From CAZCQP01 sp964500895 (GTDB taxonomy: Bacteria; Bacillota; Clostridia; Lachnospirales; JAISER01), in NCBI GenBank assembly GCA_964500895.1, contig CAZCQP010000049.1:1-19392 (forward strand): a stretch of 19,392 nt of DNA, in the 5' to 3' direction. Below are positions 7,291-15,593 of the stretch, piece after piece (the stretch's first letter is position 1; every line of letters starts with the position of its first letter). A program made the position numbers and the translations under genes. The notes beneath the pieces were generated by a model, which searched no databases, was not told the origin of the DNA, and was given only the letters and a program-made list of their open reading frames with translations.

Positions 7291-7369
7291 CGAACAAATA
7301 TTTTGTAGTTTGTTTTTAATCCATATGGTTACGTTTTTTGAATACGTACATGTTGCTAGAAACATCCCA

Positions 7370-7404
7370 GCAAAAAAGCGAGCTATTTTAGAAGCTCGCT
7401 TTCT
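7370..7404 (-). terminator. Rho-independent terminator after the SLH surface protein gene
   Basis: A perfect 10-base-pair stem, AAAGCGAGCT with AGCTCGCTTT (7402-7393 and 7384-7375), has an eight-base loop and is followed on the minus strand by further T residues (7374-7372). It begins about 25 bases after the stop at 7428 and isolates the surface-protein transcript from the trp promoter. Confidence 0.9.
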
Positions 7405-7427
7405 TATTGGGTATTTTAAAACCTTAT

Positions 7428-10400
7428 TTAGTTTTCCAAGGCTTGCATGAAGTTAAAGAATATTTGTGCAACTTGTGCCCGTGTGGCTCTTGCTTGTGGG
7501 TCAAAAGCGTTTTCTCCCACGCCGTTGATTAAGCCGTAACCATTCATTAGTTCTACAGCTTCCACCGCCCAGCTGCTTACGCTGTCCATGTCTTTTAAGG
7601 GCACTGCTTGTTGGTTTTGCGGCAGGCTAATGCCTTTGGCCTTCAAGTAATTGGCCAGTATCACAGCCATTTGCTCTCTTGTGATGGCGTCGTTCGGCCC
7701 GAAGTTGCCATTGCCATAGCCGGATAAAATGCTATTGTCAACAGCCCAGGCCACCGAAGGTCCAAAGTAGTCTTTGTCCATATCCACATCGTTAAAGGTG
7801 CTTGCACTGTATGCAGATAAATCGGTTCCATCCAACCTTGCCAACACGGCTGCAAACATACCCCTGGTCATGGAAGTATTGGGTTCAAAAGCATTTTCAG
7901 AGGTTCCGGCAAAAAGTCCTTTCTGGCATACTGCTGTTACTGCCTGATAATACCACTTGGAATCATCCACATCACCAAAATTCACCACAGGTTCTACTGT
8001 TTGCTCAATGGTTTCTTCAGTATTTGCGCTTGTAGAAGTTTGGCTTTCGTCCGACACCGTTTCATCAATTTGTGGGGCATTTTGTACGTCCGTTGGCTTT
8101 ACAGCAATGGTTGACAAATTAACAGGGCGTTTAGTCCGTTTGCTGCTGCTTCCGTTGTTGTTACCGCCGTTGTTGTTGTCATCGCCGTCGTTATCATCGC
8201 CGTCATCTGCATCTTCCGTCCATTTGGCATAGACAATCATGTCCACGTTGTCTTCTGCTACGATGCCATGAATGACCTGGGTAAACCCGGCATCTTTAAA
8301 CCAGCCTTCAAAATTGAATCCTTCTTTGACAGGTGTAGGCAGGGTGTACACAGTGCCTTTTATGTAGGTGTATTTGGTGCTTGCCGGCATGGTACCGCCG
8401 TTTGTTTCATAGGTGATGGTATTTACCCTGTTCAAACCCCTTACGGCAAGAGTCTGCACTTCGTTTTTGCTTAAAGATCTGGTGTATACACGGGCAAGGG
8501 AGATAGCACCTTTATAGGGGGCTTCACAGCCACCGCTGCTGGTTACATCGCCACCAACTACAATTTTTCTAGCAGCTTGCACCGGAACCTGCATTGTGCC
8601 TACGGCTGTCTTTGTATCGGCCAGCTCACCATTTAGATAAATTTTGGCGGTTTTTCCGTCAAACACCCCAGCCACATGATACCAGTTACCCGGTTCAAGG
8701 CCTGTGGCCCGCGGCACCACATAAGCGTGACCAGAACCGTTGTTGACGCGTATCCAGTATTCCAAAGTACCGTCATCGGCAAGTTCTAACCCTTGGCCAG
8801 CAGACTGCATATTGCCAACAATGTCTACATAACTGTCATCAAATGGGGTGTATTTGAAAACCACTTCCATGGTAACAGCGTCTTGCATCTGCTCATAATC
8901 TTCCATAGACAATGCAGAAGTAATGTAAGCTTGCTGTGTATCTTGGTTAAAGTTTGCTACAACTTTGCCCAATTGCTCGTCTTTGGTAAACGTGGCACCG
9001 GTACCGGTGGTTAAGGCCAGCTTTCTAGGGGACTTATCCACCGCCACTTGGTTTTCAAAGTCCACGTCCAGCATTTCTGCTGGGGCTACCACCATGTTTG
9101 GGTCAAAAGGGACTTCAATCTCCGGTTCACCGGCGGTTTTAAAGGTGGCGCTTACATAGCTGTCCCCTGTCAATTGGAAGGAACCGATGCCGTAAATGCG
9201 TACCTCATATTCCGTTCCTGGCTCCAGGCCGGAAAATTCTTGCGTAATCTCTGCCGGCATGGGGATCATGTAGAACCCAGACCATGTTTTAAACGTTTTC
9301 ACTGTTGCCCCGGTACTTTTGTTTATTATCTCATACTTATAGGAATGCACCACTTCCCCTACTTCACTGGCTTGTGGCAATATGGCTTGGTCAAAGGTGA
9401 CCGCTGCGCCGTTTTCGGTAATGTCTGAAATTGCAATGGCTGCATTCGGTTTAAAGACCGGCTTTTGGGCCTTTTGCACCCGTGCATGTGTATAGGGGAA
9501 TTGTGCAGGCTTTGTAACGTCAAAGGTCCATACCTGGTCTACATATTGCCCGGATGTAAAATCGTAAGTTTTAATGGTAACCCCAGAGCCGTCGGCTTCA
9601 ACCAAAAGTCCTTGCTGGCAGGAATCGGAATTTGGCGGGTAAGTGCCGTAAACCATGCCCTTTTCCATTTCAAAGTAGTATAAGGATACGGTATTCACTG
9701 CCGTAAAGCCGCCATCCTGCCAAATGGAACGAGGGTCGTTATTGGGGGAGTGAATGTGCCCGGAAAACGTTACCGCCTGTGGATAGTCGGAGAAAATGGA
9801 GTTTTTCCCGTCTCCAAGCCCGTTACCGTACCATTCGTCGGATACATAGAAGGTATCTTTCAGCGGATGGTGGAAAAATACGAAAATAGGTTTTGTGGGA
9901 TCATCGTTTTTAGCACTTTCCAGCTGTTGTTTGGCCCAATCTGCCACATAGGCGTAGTTGCCACCGCCCTGGCTGGTGCCCCTGCCGGTGGATGCGTCAA
10001 AAGTACCTGAACCCGGGCTTAACGTAATAAAGTGGTAGCCGTTTATCACGTAATGGGCGTTTGGCTTGTTGCCGGTGGCACCTTCAAAGGCTGCTGGTGT
10101 GTTGCCTTCATGGTTACCCATGGCTGCAACCAACTGAATGTCACTATCCAAGCCGCTTAAGCTAGCTTTTAATGTGTTGTAATGGGACGTGGAGCCATTG
10201 TCGGTTACGTCACCGGCCAGTGCCAGTGCACTGATGCCATCAATGTTGTTAAAGAAGCTGACGGCATTTGCAATTCTTTGAGCCTGAAGGTCTCTGCCCC
10301 CCGCATGGGTATCGGACAGCACACCAAACACCACTTTGCCCTCGGTTACGCCGGATGGGCCTTTAAAGAAAATGGGGTTAGAGAAAGCAAAAGGTGCACA

Positions 10401-12692
10401 TTTGCCGTCTTTGTCCATTTGGCCGTCATAGCCCATGTCAAAGGTCTTGCCGTCTTCCTCATAACCTTCCAATTCTACCCGGACAAAATCTTTGGGTTTT
10501 ACGTTTAAAGTAATGGTCTTGTCAAAGCTTGTGTCTTCAATGGTTATGGTTTGTTCAACCACACCGTTTTTAATAACCAGCAGTTGGCTTAATGCCTCAG
10601 CATAGCTGCCTTTCACATGAAACGTCACATCTTGGCCTTCCCGCAATACCTCCAGGGTATCACCCATCATGGCACTGTTGCCGCCTACTTCTGCTGTCAT
10701 TTCCAGATGTGGGCCATTGGAACCGTACATGTGCCCGGCTTCCATACCTGACATGAGGGTTGCGGTGGTTAATCCTTCGGCCATGACCGACATCCAGCTT
10801 TGGCCAATGAGTTTAGTCTTATGGGCATCTGTATTGGTAATGCCATACAGCTTGCGGCCTGTTTTGTTCAGGGCATCCCACTTTTCAAAGGCTTGCTTAT
10901 TGTATCTGTGGCGTGGGCCCCACCAGTTGTTCCAAACTTCCAATCCGTTATAGCCACTGTCATCCCAGCTGTTTTTCCAGGAACCCTCTTCAAACGGGTG
11001 GGCAATGTATAGCAAAGCACCCATTTCCTTGGCTTTGGCAATCATATTCTGCCAGCTTAAGCTAGAGAAACTGCCTTGCTGGTTAATGTTAAGCACAACA
11101 GCGTGGCCATTGCCCGTGGTATATTCGTTGCCCCAAATGGGCAGCATATCCGGGTTTTGGGCCATATAATCTTGGGCTGCGGGCCAGCCGGCAGATGTGT
11201 TATGGTCTGTTAACACCAGCGAACTAACACCATTTAATTTGGCTTGTTCTTGGTTTTGGGCCACAGTGCCACCACCATCGCTGTTTGTCGTATGGGAGTG
11301 GGTGTCAATGTTATACCAACCCGTGGTTGTGGTGGGTACACTTACAGCAGGGGCATACACCCGCTCGAGCTTATCTCCATCCGTCCTAATATGGGCAATG
11401 ACCGAAATTAATCCGCCAGCGGTCACCAGCGTTTCCCATGTAAACGTTTTTGTATCGCCAGGAGCCAAAGGCGATGAAACCACTTCATCAAGGGATTGCG
11501 TTTTACTGTTAGAAGCGGAGGTTACCAGCGTAACAAACACATCGTTATAGGTGTCGCTGGTTTTGTTTTCAATTGTCAGTGTGGTGGTCACCTTGTCGCC
11601 AATTTGGGCGTTGGCTTTGTCATTGGTCAGCGTATAGGTGAGGGGTTCTTTCGGCAGAACCACAGGCTCACCGTATAAGTCAATAATTTCGTTTTGGTTA
11701 AGTACACGGTTGGTCATACAAAAGTCATCCATGAAGAAGGTGGTATCGTAACTTTTGCCAGAACCGTTGTATAACGTGGTTCCAGAGTCATAGCTTTGCC
11801 CAATGAATGTGGGCTTACCATTACCTGGAATGCCTGCTGAAAGATCGGTGTTGCTTTCCGATGTTTTTAAACCGTTTGCATATGTAATAACCTTGTTGGT
11901 GCTTTTGTCAAAGGTGGCAGCCACATGCACCCACTGGCCTGTTTCAAACGGCGCAGCCACAATATCGCTTGTTCCGTTTATCCGTGTATCATTGGCAGCT
12001 TTAACGTTTAACTTAAGGGCGTTACCCTTTGCAGTAAAGAGCCAGCCGTTGTTTCCACCACTGCTCCAGTTTTTGTTGCTCATAATAACCGGATCAGAGC
12101 CTTTGGTAGACTGCACATTGATCCAAAAAGCCACAGAAAAGCTTTGGTTATAGTCTAATAAAGCTGCTTGGTCATCTAATTGGATGTAGTTATCCCCATT
12201 TAATTCGATGGCTTGGCCGGTGGTTTTGTCCGGGCTATACTTTGGTGTTCCAATAAACGATTTGATGTTTCCACCGTTTCCATCGTTGTTTAAATCGCCA
12301 TTGAATCTTAACATGTAATCCATATCGCTGGCTGTGGCCATCAATGGAACCGGGGCAATCACTGGTGCCAAATCAGGCAATTGTTCGTCAAGCACACCGC
12401 CGTCCGTTTCTTGAGATGGCGCATCCTCGGACGGCTGCAAGGTTTCCTCTGTATCCACGCCTGTGTTATCCTGCGCACCCTCAGGCAGCTGGTCGTCTAA
12501 CCTTTCCCCATCAGCATCCGAAGCATCAGAGGGTTGGTCGGTTTCAGAAACCTCCTGGCTGCTGTGGGTGGTATAGGCACTGGCATAGTGATTTGTCTGC
12601 ATTTCCATTGCCGTTGCGGGTATTTGGCTAGAAATCATGCAAGCGGCAATGGCACCACTGACAAATTTCTTAAGAGTAACAAATTTTTTCAT
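7428..12692 (-). CDS. SLH-anchored surface protein with PHP and calcineurin-like phosphoesterase domains
   Basis: This is a 1754-residue exported protein with two predicted hydrolase sites. Order: signal peptide 1-28; acidic linker 30-118; LamG-like 126-341; Ig/CARDB-like 350-452; PHP domain of the CehA/McbA type 459-665 with H465, H467, D496, H497, E523, H565, D622, H624; beta-rich stretch to 785; calcineurin-like metallophosphoesterase 787-1010 with D794, H796, D828, N860, H861, H941, H979, H981; FN3-like 1085-1188; second LamG 1205-1418; InlB/Flg_new-type repeat 1424-1492; Asp/Asn/Ser-rich spacer; three SLH domains 1571-1750 that bind the cell wall. Both metal sites look complete. PHP and calcineurin-like families hydrolyse phosphoesters, so a role in releasing phosphate outside the cell is plausible; the substrate is unknown. 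AGGAGG lies about ten bases before the ATG. Terminators on both sides make it a single-gene transcript. Confidence 0.93.
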   Translation of the reverse strand: MKKFVTLKKFVSGAIAACMISSQIPATAMEMQTNHYASAYTTHSSQEVSETDQPSDASDADGERLDDQLPEGAQDNTGVDTEETLQPSEDAPSQETDGGVLDEQLPDLAPVIAPVPLMATASDMDYMLRFNGDLNNDGNGGNIKSFIGTPKYSPDKTTGQAIELNGDNYIQLDDQAALLDYNQSFSVAFWINVQSTKGSDPVIMSNKNWSSGGNNGWLFTAKGNALKLNVKAANDTRINGTSDIVAAPFETGQWVHVAATFDKSTNKVITYANGLKTSESNTDLSAGIPGNGKPTFIGQSYDSGTTLYNGSGKSYDTTFFMDDFCMTNRVLNQNEIIDLYGEPVVLPKEPLTYTLTNDKANAQIGDKVTTTLTIENKTSDTYNDVFVTLVTSASNSKTQSLDEVVSSPLAPGDTKTFTWETLVTAGGLISVIAHIRTDGDKLERVYAPAVSVPTTTTGWYNIDTHSHTTNSDGGGTVAQNQEQAKLNGVSSLVLTDHNTSAGWPAAQDYMAQNPDMLPIWGNEYTTGNGHAVVLNINQQGSFSSLSWQNMIAKAKEMGALLYIAHPFEEGSWKNSWDDSGYNGLEVWNNWWGPRHRYNKQAFEKWDALNKTGRKLYGITNTDAHKTKLIGQSWMSVMAEGLTTATLMSGMEAGHMYGSNGPHLEMTAEVGGNSAMMGDTLEVLREGQDVTFHVKGSYAEALSQLLVIKNGVVEQTITIEDTSFDKTITLNVKPKDFVRVELEGYEEDGKTFDMGYDGQMDKDGKCAPFAFSNPIFFKGPSGVTEGKVVFGVLSDTHAGGRDLQAQRIANAVSFFNNIDGISALALAGDVTDNGSTSHYNTLKASLSGLDSDIQLVAAMGNHEGNTPAAFEGATGNKPNAHYVINGYHFITLSPGSGTFDASTGRGTSQGGGNYAYVADWAKQQLESAKNDDPTKPIFVFFHHPLKDTFYVSDEWYGNGLGDGKNSIFSDYPQAVTFSGHIHSPNNDPRSIWQDGGFTAVNTVSLYYFEMEKGMVYGTYPPNSDSCQQGLLVEADGSGVTIKTYDFTSGQYVDQVWTFDVTKPAQFPYTHARVQKAQKPVFKPNAAIAISDITENGAAVTFDQAILPQASEVGEVVHSYKYEIINKSTGATVKTFKTWSGFYMIPMPAEITQEFSGLEPGTEYEVRIYGIGSFQLTGDSYVSATFKTAGEPEIEVPFDPNMVVAPAEMLDVDFENQVAVDKSPRKLALTTGTGATFTKDEQLGKVVANFNQDTQQAYITSALSMEDYEQMQDAVTMEVVFKYTPFDDSYVDIVGNMQSAGQGLELADDGTLEYWIRVNNGSGHAYVVPRATGLEPGNWYHVAGVFDGKTAKIYLNGELADTKTAVGTMQVPVQAARKIVVGGDVTSSGGCEAPYKGAISLARVYTRSLSKNEVQTLAVRGLNRVNTITYETNGGTMPASTKYTYIKGTVYTLPTPVKEGFNFEGWFKDAGFTQVIHGIVAEDNVDMIVYAKWTEDADDGDDNDGDDNNNGGNNNGSSSKRTKRPVNLSTIAVKPTDVQNAPQIDETVSDESQTSTSANTEETIEQTVEPVVNFGDVDDSKWYYQAVTAVCQKGLFAGTSENAFEPNTSMTRGMFAAVLARLDGTDLSAYSASTFNDVDMDKDYFGPSVAWAVDNSILSGYGNGNFGPNDAITREQMAVILANYLKAKGISLPQNQQAVPLKDMDSVSSWAVEAVELMNGYGLINGVGENAFDPQARATRAQVAQIFFNFMQALEN

Positions 12693-12872
12693 TAACGCAA
12701 ATCCTCCTCCTGAAATAATGATGTGACAAAAGCATAGTTTAACAATGTAAATTTCAGGTGTTTACTCTGCAATTTTTTAGTAGAGGTTGTGTAAATTTAC
12801 TTAATATTTTCACTGACTTTACCCTTTTAATATATTAACCGCTGTTGCACCACAAGTTTTCCCGCCTGCAAT
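12693..12872 (-). promoter_or_regulatory. Intergenic region that must hold the promoter of the surface-protein gene
   Basis: About 180 AT-rich bases separate the phn terminator from the surface-protein ATG. A ribosome binding site (AGGAGGAGG) is clear near 12703-12711. Promoter candidates on the minus strand are only moderate: TTGTGG, 17 bases, TATTAA (12856-12828), or TTGCAG, 17 bases, TACATT. A 12-base perfect palindrome, TTAATATATTAA, lies at 12827-12838, and TTTACA occurs at 12795-12790 and 12751-12746. I see no array of Pho-box repeats clear enough to call. Confidence 0.35.
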
Positions 12873-12901
12873 AAAGAACCCCGGCTAAGCCGGGGTTCTT
12901 T
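12873..12901 (-). terminator. Terminator of the phn operon, overlapping the last codons of phnPP
   Basis: A perfect 13-base-pair stem, AAAGAACCCCGGC with GCCGGGGTTCTTT, has a three-base loop (12886-12888). The ascending arm encodes the last residues of the PHP protein (ERTPA), and the TAG stop occupies 12887-12885, mostly in the loop. The T-rich end (TTCTTTATT) makes it an intrinsic terminator on the minus strand. Confidence 0.9.
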
Positions 12902-13697
12902 CAAATAATTCCTGTATGTTTGTTATGTAAATTGCACCCAGTCCGGCACCGTCTTTTTCAAACCTTCCATGAAAGTCGCTACCCCCTGTGGCCATAAGGC
13001 CAAACGTGCTGCACAAATTTAACGCTTCATCAACGCTATGGTGTGGGGTGGACGGATGGTAAACCTCTACCCCTTTTAACCCAAAGGGCATCAATTGTTC
13101 CACCAAATGCAAGACGTCTTGCTGATATGGATGTGCCAGCACAGCCACTCCACCATCTGCTGTAATGGCCTCTACGGCATCCTGCGCAGGGATGTATTGA
13201 ATATCGAAAGCGCAAGGCCCCCCGCTTTTAAATATCTGCTGGTAAAAGGCTCCGAACAAGTCTTCCACCTGCCCGGTTTGCACCAGCACATCCATGATGT
13301 GCTGTTTATAAATGCAACCTGCACGGGCAATCATTTCTGTCGAAATGCGGTACCCCAGCCCTTGCAAAATAGCAATTTGCTTCAAGCTGTTGGCATGGCG
13401 GCGAGATAAAGTGTCTTTTACGGTCCGCTCAATATAATAAGTATCTTTAAAGTTGTAACCCAAGATGTGTGCCTTTTTACCCGTGTGATAGTCAAAGGCA
13501 GAAATTTCAATGGCCGGAATCACTGTAATACCCGTCTCTTTCCCTTGCCGAACCACCGCATCACACCCTTCCACCGTGTCATGCTCCGTAAATGCGATAT
13601 GGGATAGCCCCATGGATTTGGCTTGGCTCAAAATCTCTGTGGTGGTCATGCTGCCGTCTGAAATGGTTGAATGCACGTGTAAATCAGCTTTCATCAT
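12885..13697 (-). CDS. phnPP: PHP-family phosphoribosyl 1,2-cyclic phosphate phosphodiesterase, PhnPP-like
   Basis: A 270-residue stand-alone PHP-domain metal hydrolase. Metal ligands are visible in order: H7 and H9 (DLHVHS), E38-H39-D40 (FTEHD), E64 (AIEIS), H77 (AHILGY), H in LAHPYQ, and D and H in GGSDFHG near the C-terminus. A related PHP enzyme from Eggerthella lenta, PhnPP, hydrolyses phosphoribosyl cyclic phosphate in two steps to ribose 5-phosphate and phosphate. This gene lies four bases after phnL as the last gene of a C-P lyase operon, with no PhnP or PhnN in view, which fits that role well. Similar PHP proteins (YciV/TrpH group) act on nucleotides or RNA ends, so sequence alone is not decisive. 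Two tandem ATGs (13697, 13694) follow GGGGGTGA. Confidence 0.8.
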   Translation of the reverse strand: MMKADLHVHSTISDGSMTTTEILSQAKSMGLSHIAFTEHDTVEGCDAVVRQGKETGITVIPAIEISAFDYHTGKKAHILGYNFKDTYYIERTVKDTLSRRHANSLKQIAILQGLGYRISTEMIARAGCIYKQHIMDVLVQTGQVEDLFGAFYQQIFKSGGPCAFDIQYIPAQDAVEAITADGGVAVLAHPYQQDVLHLVEQLMPFGLKGVEVYHPSTPHHSVDEALNLCSTFGLMATGGSDFHGRFEKDGAGLGAIYITNIQELFERTPA

Positions 13698-13701
13698 GGT
13701 T

Positions 13702-14400
13702 TCACCCCCGAAACTTTCCTTGCGTAATGTTAAACACTTGGTCGCACAAACCTTCCATAAACTCTAAATCGTGGAAAATACCCACCATGGACGTACCACC
13801 CGCCTTCAGTTTCATTAATAACTCCTTCACCAACAGCTTGGTGTTGTTATCCAACGAAGCCGTCGGCTCATCCAACAGCAGCAACCGGGGCACTTTTACC
13901 ATGGCGTGGGCCAGGTTCAGCCGCAGCTTTTCCCCGCCCGAAAAAGTGTTGGGGTAAATATCCCACAACTTTTCCGGTAACTTGAAATAGGCCAGCATCT
14001 CCTCTGCTTTAGCTCTGACCTCTGCCGGCCCGTATCCCGCTTCCGCTCCGCCAGCCTCCACAATTTCCCTGGCCGTTGTTCTGGGCAGGCATTGCAAAAA
14101 CTGGGATACATAGCCAATTTCCACCCGCCTTAAATGCAGCATCTGCCGTTCGGTGGCTTCTGCTAGGTTGATGTTGCCATAGGCCAGGGATTGATACAGA
14201 ATCTCCCCTTTGGTGGGCAAATAGGTGCGGTAAATGCAGCGCAAAACCGTGGACTTTCCCGCCCCGGAAGTACCCACAATACCGATAAATCCACCCTTCT
14301 CTAAGCTGAACGAAATATCTGTGCAGCTTTTAATTTCCTGGTTTTGCTCGTGCAAATAAAACTGCTTGGTTAATCCCTTAATTTCTAATATCTGTTCCAT
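13702..14400 (-). CDS. phnL: ABC-type ATP-binding protein of the C-P lyase system
   Basis: PhnL is an ABC-type ATPase that works with PhnG, PhnH and PhnI in forming ribose 1-methylphosphonate 5-triphosphate; it is not thought to be a transporter. I chose the ATG at 14400 (232 residues, MEQILEIKGLTKQF) because it follows GAGGTGG eight bases after the phnM stop. A longer frame from 14454 would overlap phnM by 46 bases and lacks family similarity. The Walker A GTSGAGKST is at 43-51, signature SGGEKLR at 154-160, Walker B LLLLDEPTASLD at 173-184, and the H-loop His210 in IFHD. All ATPase motifs are intact. Gene order K-M-L differs from the K-L-M order of Escherichia coli. Confidence 0.95.
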   Translation of the reverse strand: MEQILEIKGLTKQFYLHEQNQEIKSCTDISFSLEKGGFIGIVGTSGAGKSTVLRCIYRTYLPTKGEILYQSLAYGNINLAEATERQMLHLRRVEIGYVSQFLQCLPRTTAREIVEAGGAEAGYGPAEVRAKAEEMLAYFKLPEKLWDIYPNTFSGGEKLRLNLAHAMVKVPRLLLLDEPTASLDNNTKLLVKELLMKLKAGGTSMVGIFHDLEFMEGLCDQVFNITQGKFRG

Positions 14401-14415
14401 GGCCCACCTCAAATT
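14398..14415 (-). repeat. Direct repeat copy at the phnM/phnL junction
   Basis: The minus-strand sequence AATTTGAGGTGGGCCATG contains the phnM stop (TGA), the ribosome binding site (GAGGTG) and the phnL ATG. The same 18 bases, with one change, occur at the phnK/phnM junction (15576-15593), so phnM is bracketed by the pair. Confidence 0.85.
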
Positions 14416-15578
14416 CTGTAACGCATTGTGGTTACCGGTTTTCCTTGTATCCACGCTTCTTCAACCACCGGGTAACCGTTAAGCATGTCCACCACCAGCA
14501 AGTCTGCTGTTTTGCCTGCTTCCAAAGCGCCGTACCGGTTGTCTATGCCCACCGCCTTGGCCGGGTTTAAGCTGACCATGTTCACCATGTCATGCAAGGG
14601 CTGGGCGTGGTTTTTATGCATATAGAAAACGGCGTGGAGCAAAGATGCCGGGTAATAGTCCGAACAAAGGATGTGGCAGTTTCCTTCCAAAATGGCTTCT
14701 GCGGCAGACACATTGCCAGAATGGGAACCCCCCAGCAAAATATTGGGTGCGCCAAACACGGTAAACAGCCCTTTAGCCTTGGCATAAGCCGCCACGTCCT
14801 GCGTAATGGGAAATTCGCTAATGTTCACGTTTAATTGGGCGTTTAAATCTATTTTGTCCGTGGTGTCGTCATCGTGGGAAGCCACTGCTATGCCCTGCTT
14901 TTGGGCCGCAGCGGACAGGGCTTTCAGTGCCTCCAAAGAAACCACTGCTTTGGCACGTTCTTTTTCCAAGTGGGCCGCAAAATCTGCTTCTGTTAAATTG
15001 GCTCCTTTGTTGGGTAAATGGCTTTTGTACACTTCCAAGTTCCGGTATTGCCCTTGCCCCGGGGAATGGTCCATAAATGAAAGCAAATGCACTTGCCCAC
15101 TGTTTACCAAGTTTTCCACATCGTCATAGCTTTTCACATTATCAATCTCGTAACGCAGGTGCAGGCGGTGGTGAATAAGGTGTTCCCTGTGGTGAAATGC
15201 GTTAATAAGGCCAGATAGTTTTTTTACACTCTCTGCCCGGCGAATCCGCTTTTTTTCCCATGCGTCATCACTAAACATGGAAATGGAGTGGTAAATGGTG
15301 GTGATGCCGCAGCCAATGAGCTGCTTTTCCGCTTCCTTCAAGGCCAGTTCCATGTCCATAAAGGCGGTGGCTCTGGGTTCCACCAGGTTTTCAATCATAT
15401 CGGCATGAATGTCGATAAACCCGGGCAAAATCATTTTCCCGCCCATATCGTACACCTGCTGACAGTCATCAAAGGCTTTGTTTTCGCCAATATATAAAAT
15501 GTCTTCGTCACACAAGAGGCAGCCGTTTACCAAACCTGTGGGCGTTACGATGTTTGCATTCTTAAACAATGTTTTCAT
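14409..15578 (-). CDS. phnM: Alpha-D-ribose 1-methylphosphonate 5-triphosphate diphosphatase
   Basis: PhnM removes pyrophosphate from the ribose-triphosphate phosphonate made by PhnGHIL, giving the substrate of PhnJ. It is a 389-residue amidohydrolase-fold protein, close to the 378 of Escherichia coli. The first metal motif is GFIDIHAD with H58 and D60; MDHSPGQGQY, VASHDDDT and CSDYYPASLLHA are further family landmarks, and the C-terminal GALEAGKTADLLVVD is typical of amidohydrolases. The start follows GAGGTG after an eight-base gap from the phnK stop. The gene is bounded by nearly identical 18-base junction sequences. Nothing is missing. Confidence 0.97.
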   Translation of the reverse strand: MKTLFKNANIVTPTGLVNGCLLCDEDILYIGENKAFDDCQQVYDMGGKMILPGFIDIHADMIENLVEPRATAFMDMELALKEAEKQLIGCGITTIYHSISMFSDDAWEKKRIRRAESVKKLSGLINAFHHREHLIHHRLHLRYEIDNVKSYDDVENLVNSGQVHLLSFMDHSPGQGQYRNLEVYKSHLPNKGANLTEADFAAHLEKERAKAVVSLEALKALSAAAQKQGIAVASHDDDTTDKIDLNAQLNVNISEFPITQDVAAYAKAKGLFTVFGAPNILLGGSHSGNVSAAEAILEGNCHILCSDYYPASLLHAVFYMHKNHAQPLHDMVNMVSLNPAKAVGIDNRYGALEAGKTADLLVVDMLNGYPVVEEAWIQGKPVTTMRYRI

Positions 15579-15593
15579 GGCTCACCTCAAATT
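15576..15593 (-). repeat. Direct repeat copy at the phnK/phnM junction
   Basis: The minus-strand sequence AATTTGAGGTGAGCCATG joins the phnK stop (TGA), the ribosome binding site and the phnM ATG. It matches the phnM/phnL junction (14398-14415) at 17 of 18 positions; in both, the preceding gene ends in an ATT codon for Ile followed by TGA. Confidence 0.85.

Noticed and set aside
6992..7450. 152-residue plus-strand ORF across the trp control region
   Set aside because: It begins with a TTG lacking a ribosome binding site, overlaps the trp promoter, leader and a terminator, and runs into the end of the surface-protein gene. Only a short part has any resemblance to a known protein.
7802..12631. 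Many plus-strand ORFs opposite the surface-protein gene
   Set aside because: They are short, have no recognisable domains, and are antisense shadows of a continuous 1754-codon gene.
12693..12872. Pho-box array upstream of the surface-protein gene
   Set aside because: Two TTTACA and one TTAAAC-like hexamers occur, but not in the regular spacing expected of a Pho box in an AT-rich stretch.
14401..14454. 18-residue extension of PhnL
   Set aside because: It lies inside the end of phnM and lacks similarity; GAGGTGG before the ATG at 14400 decides the start.
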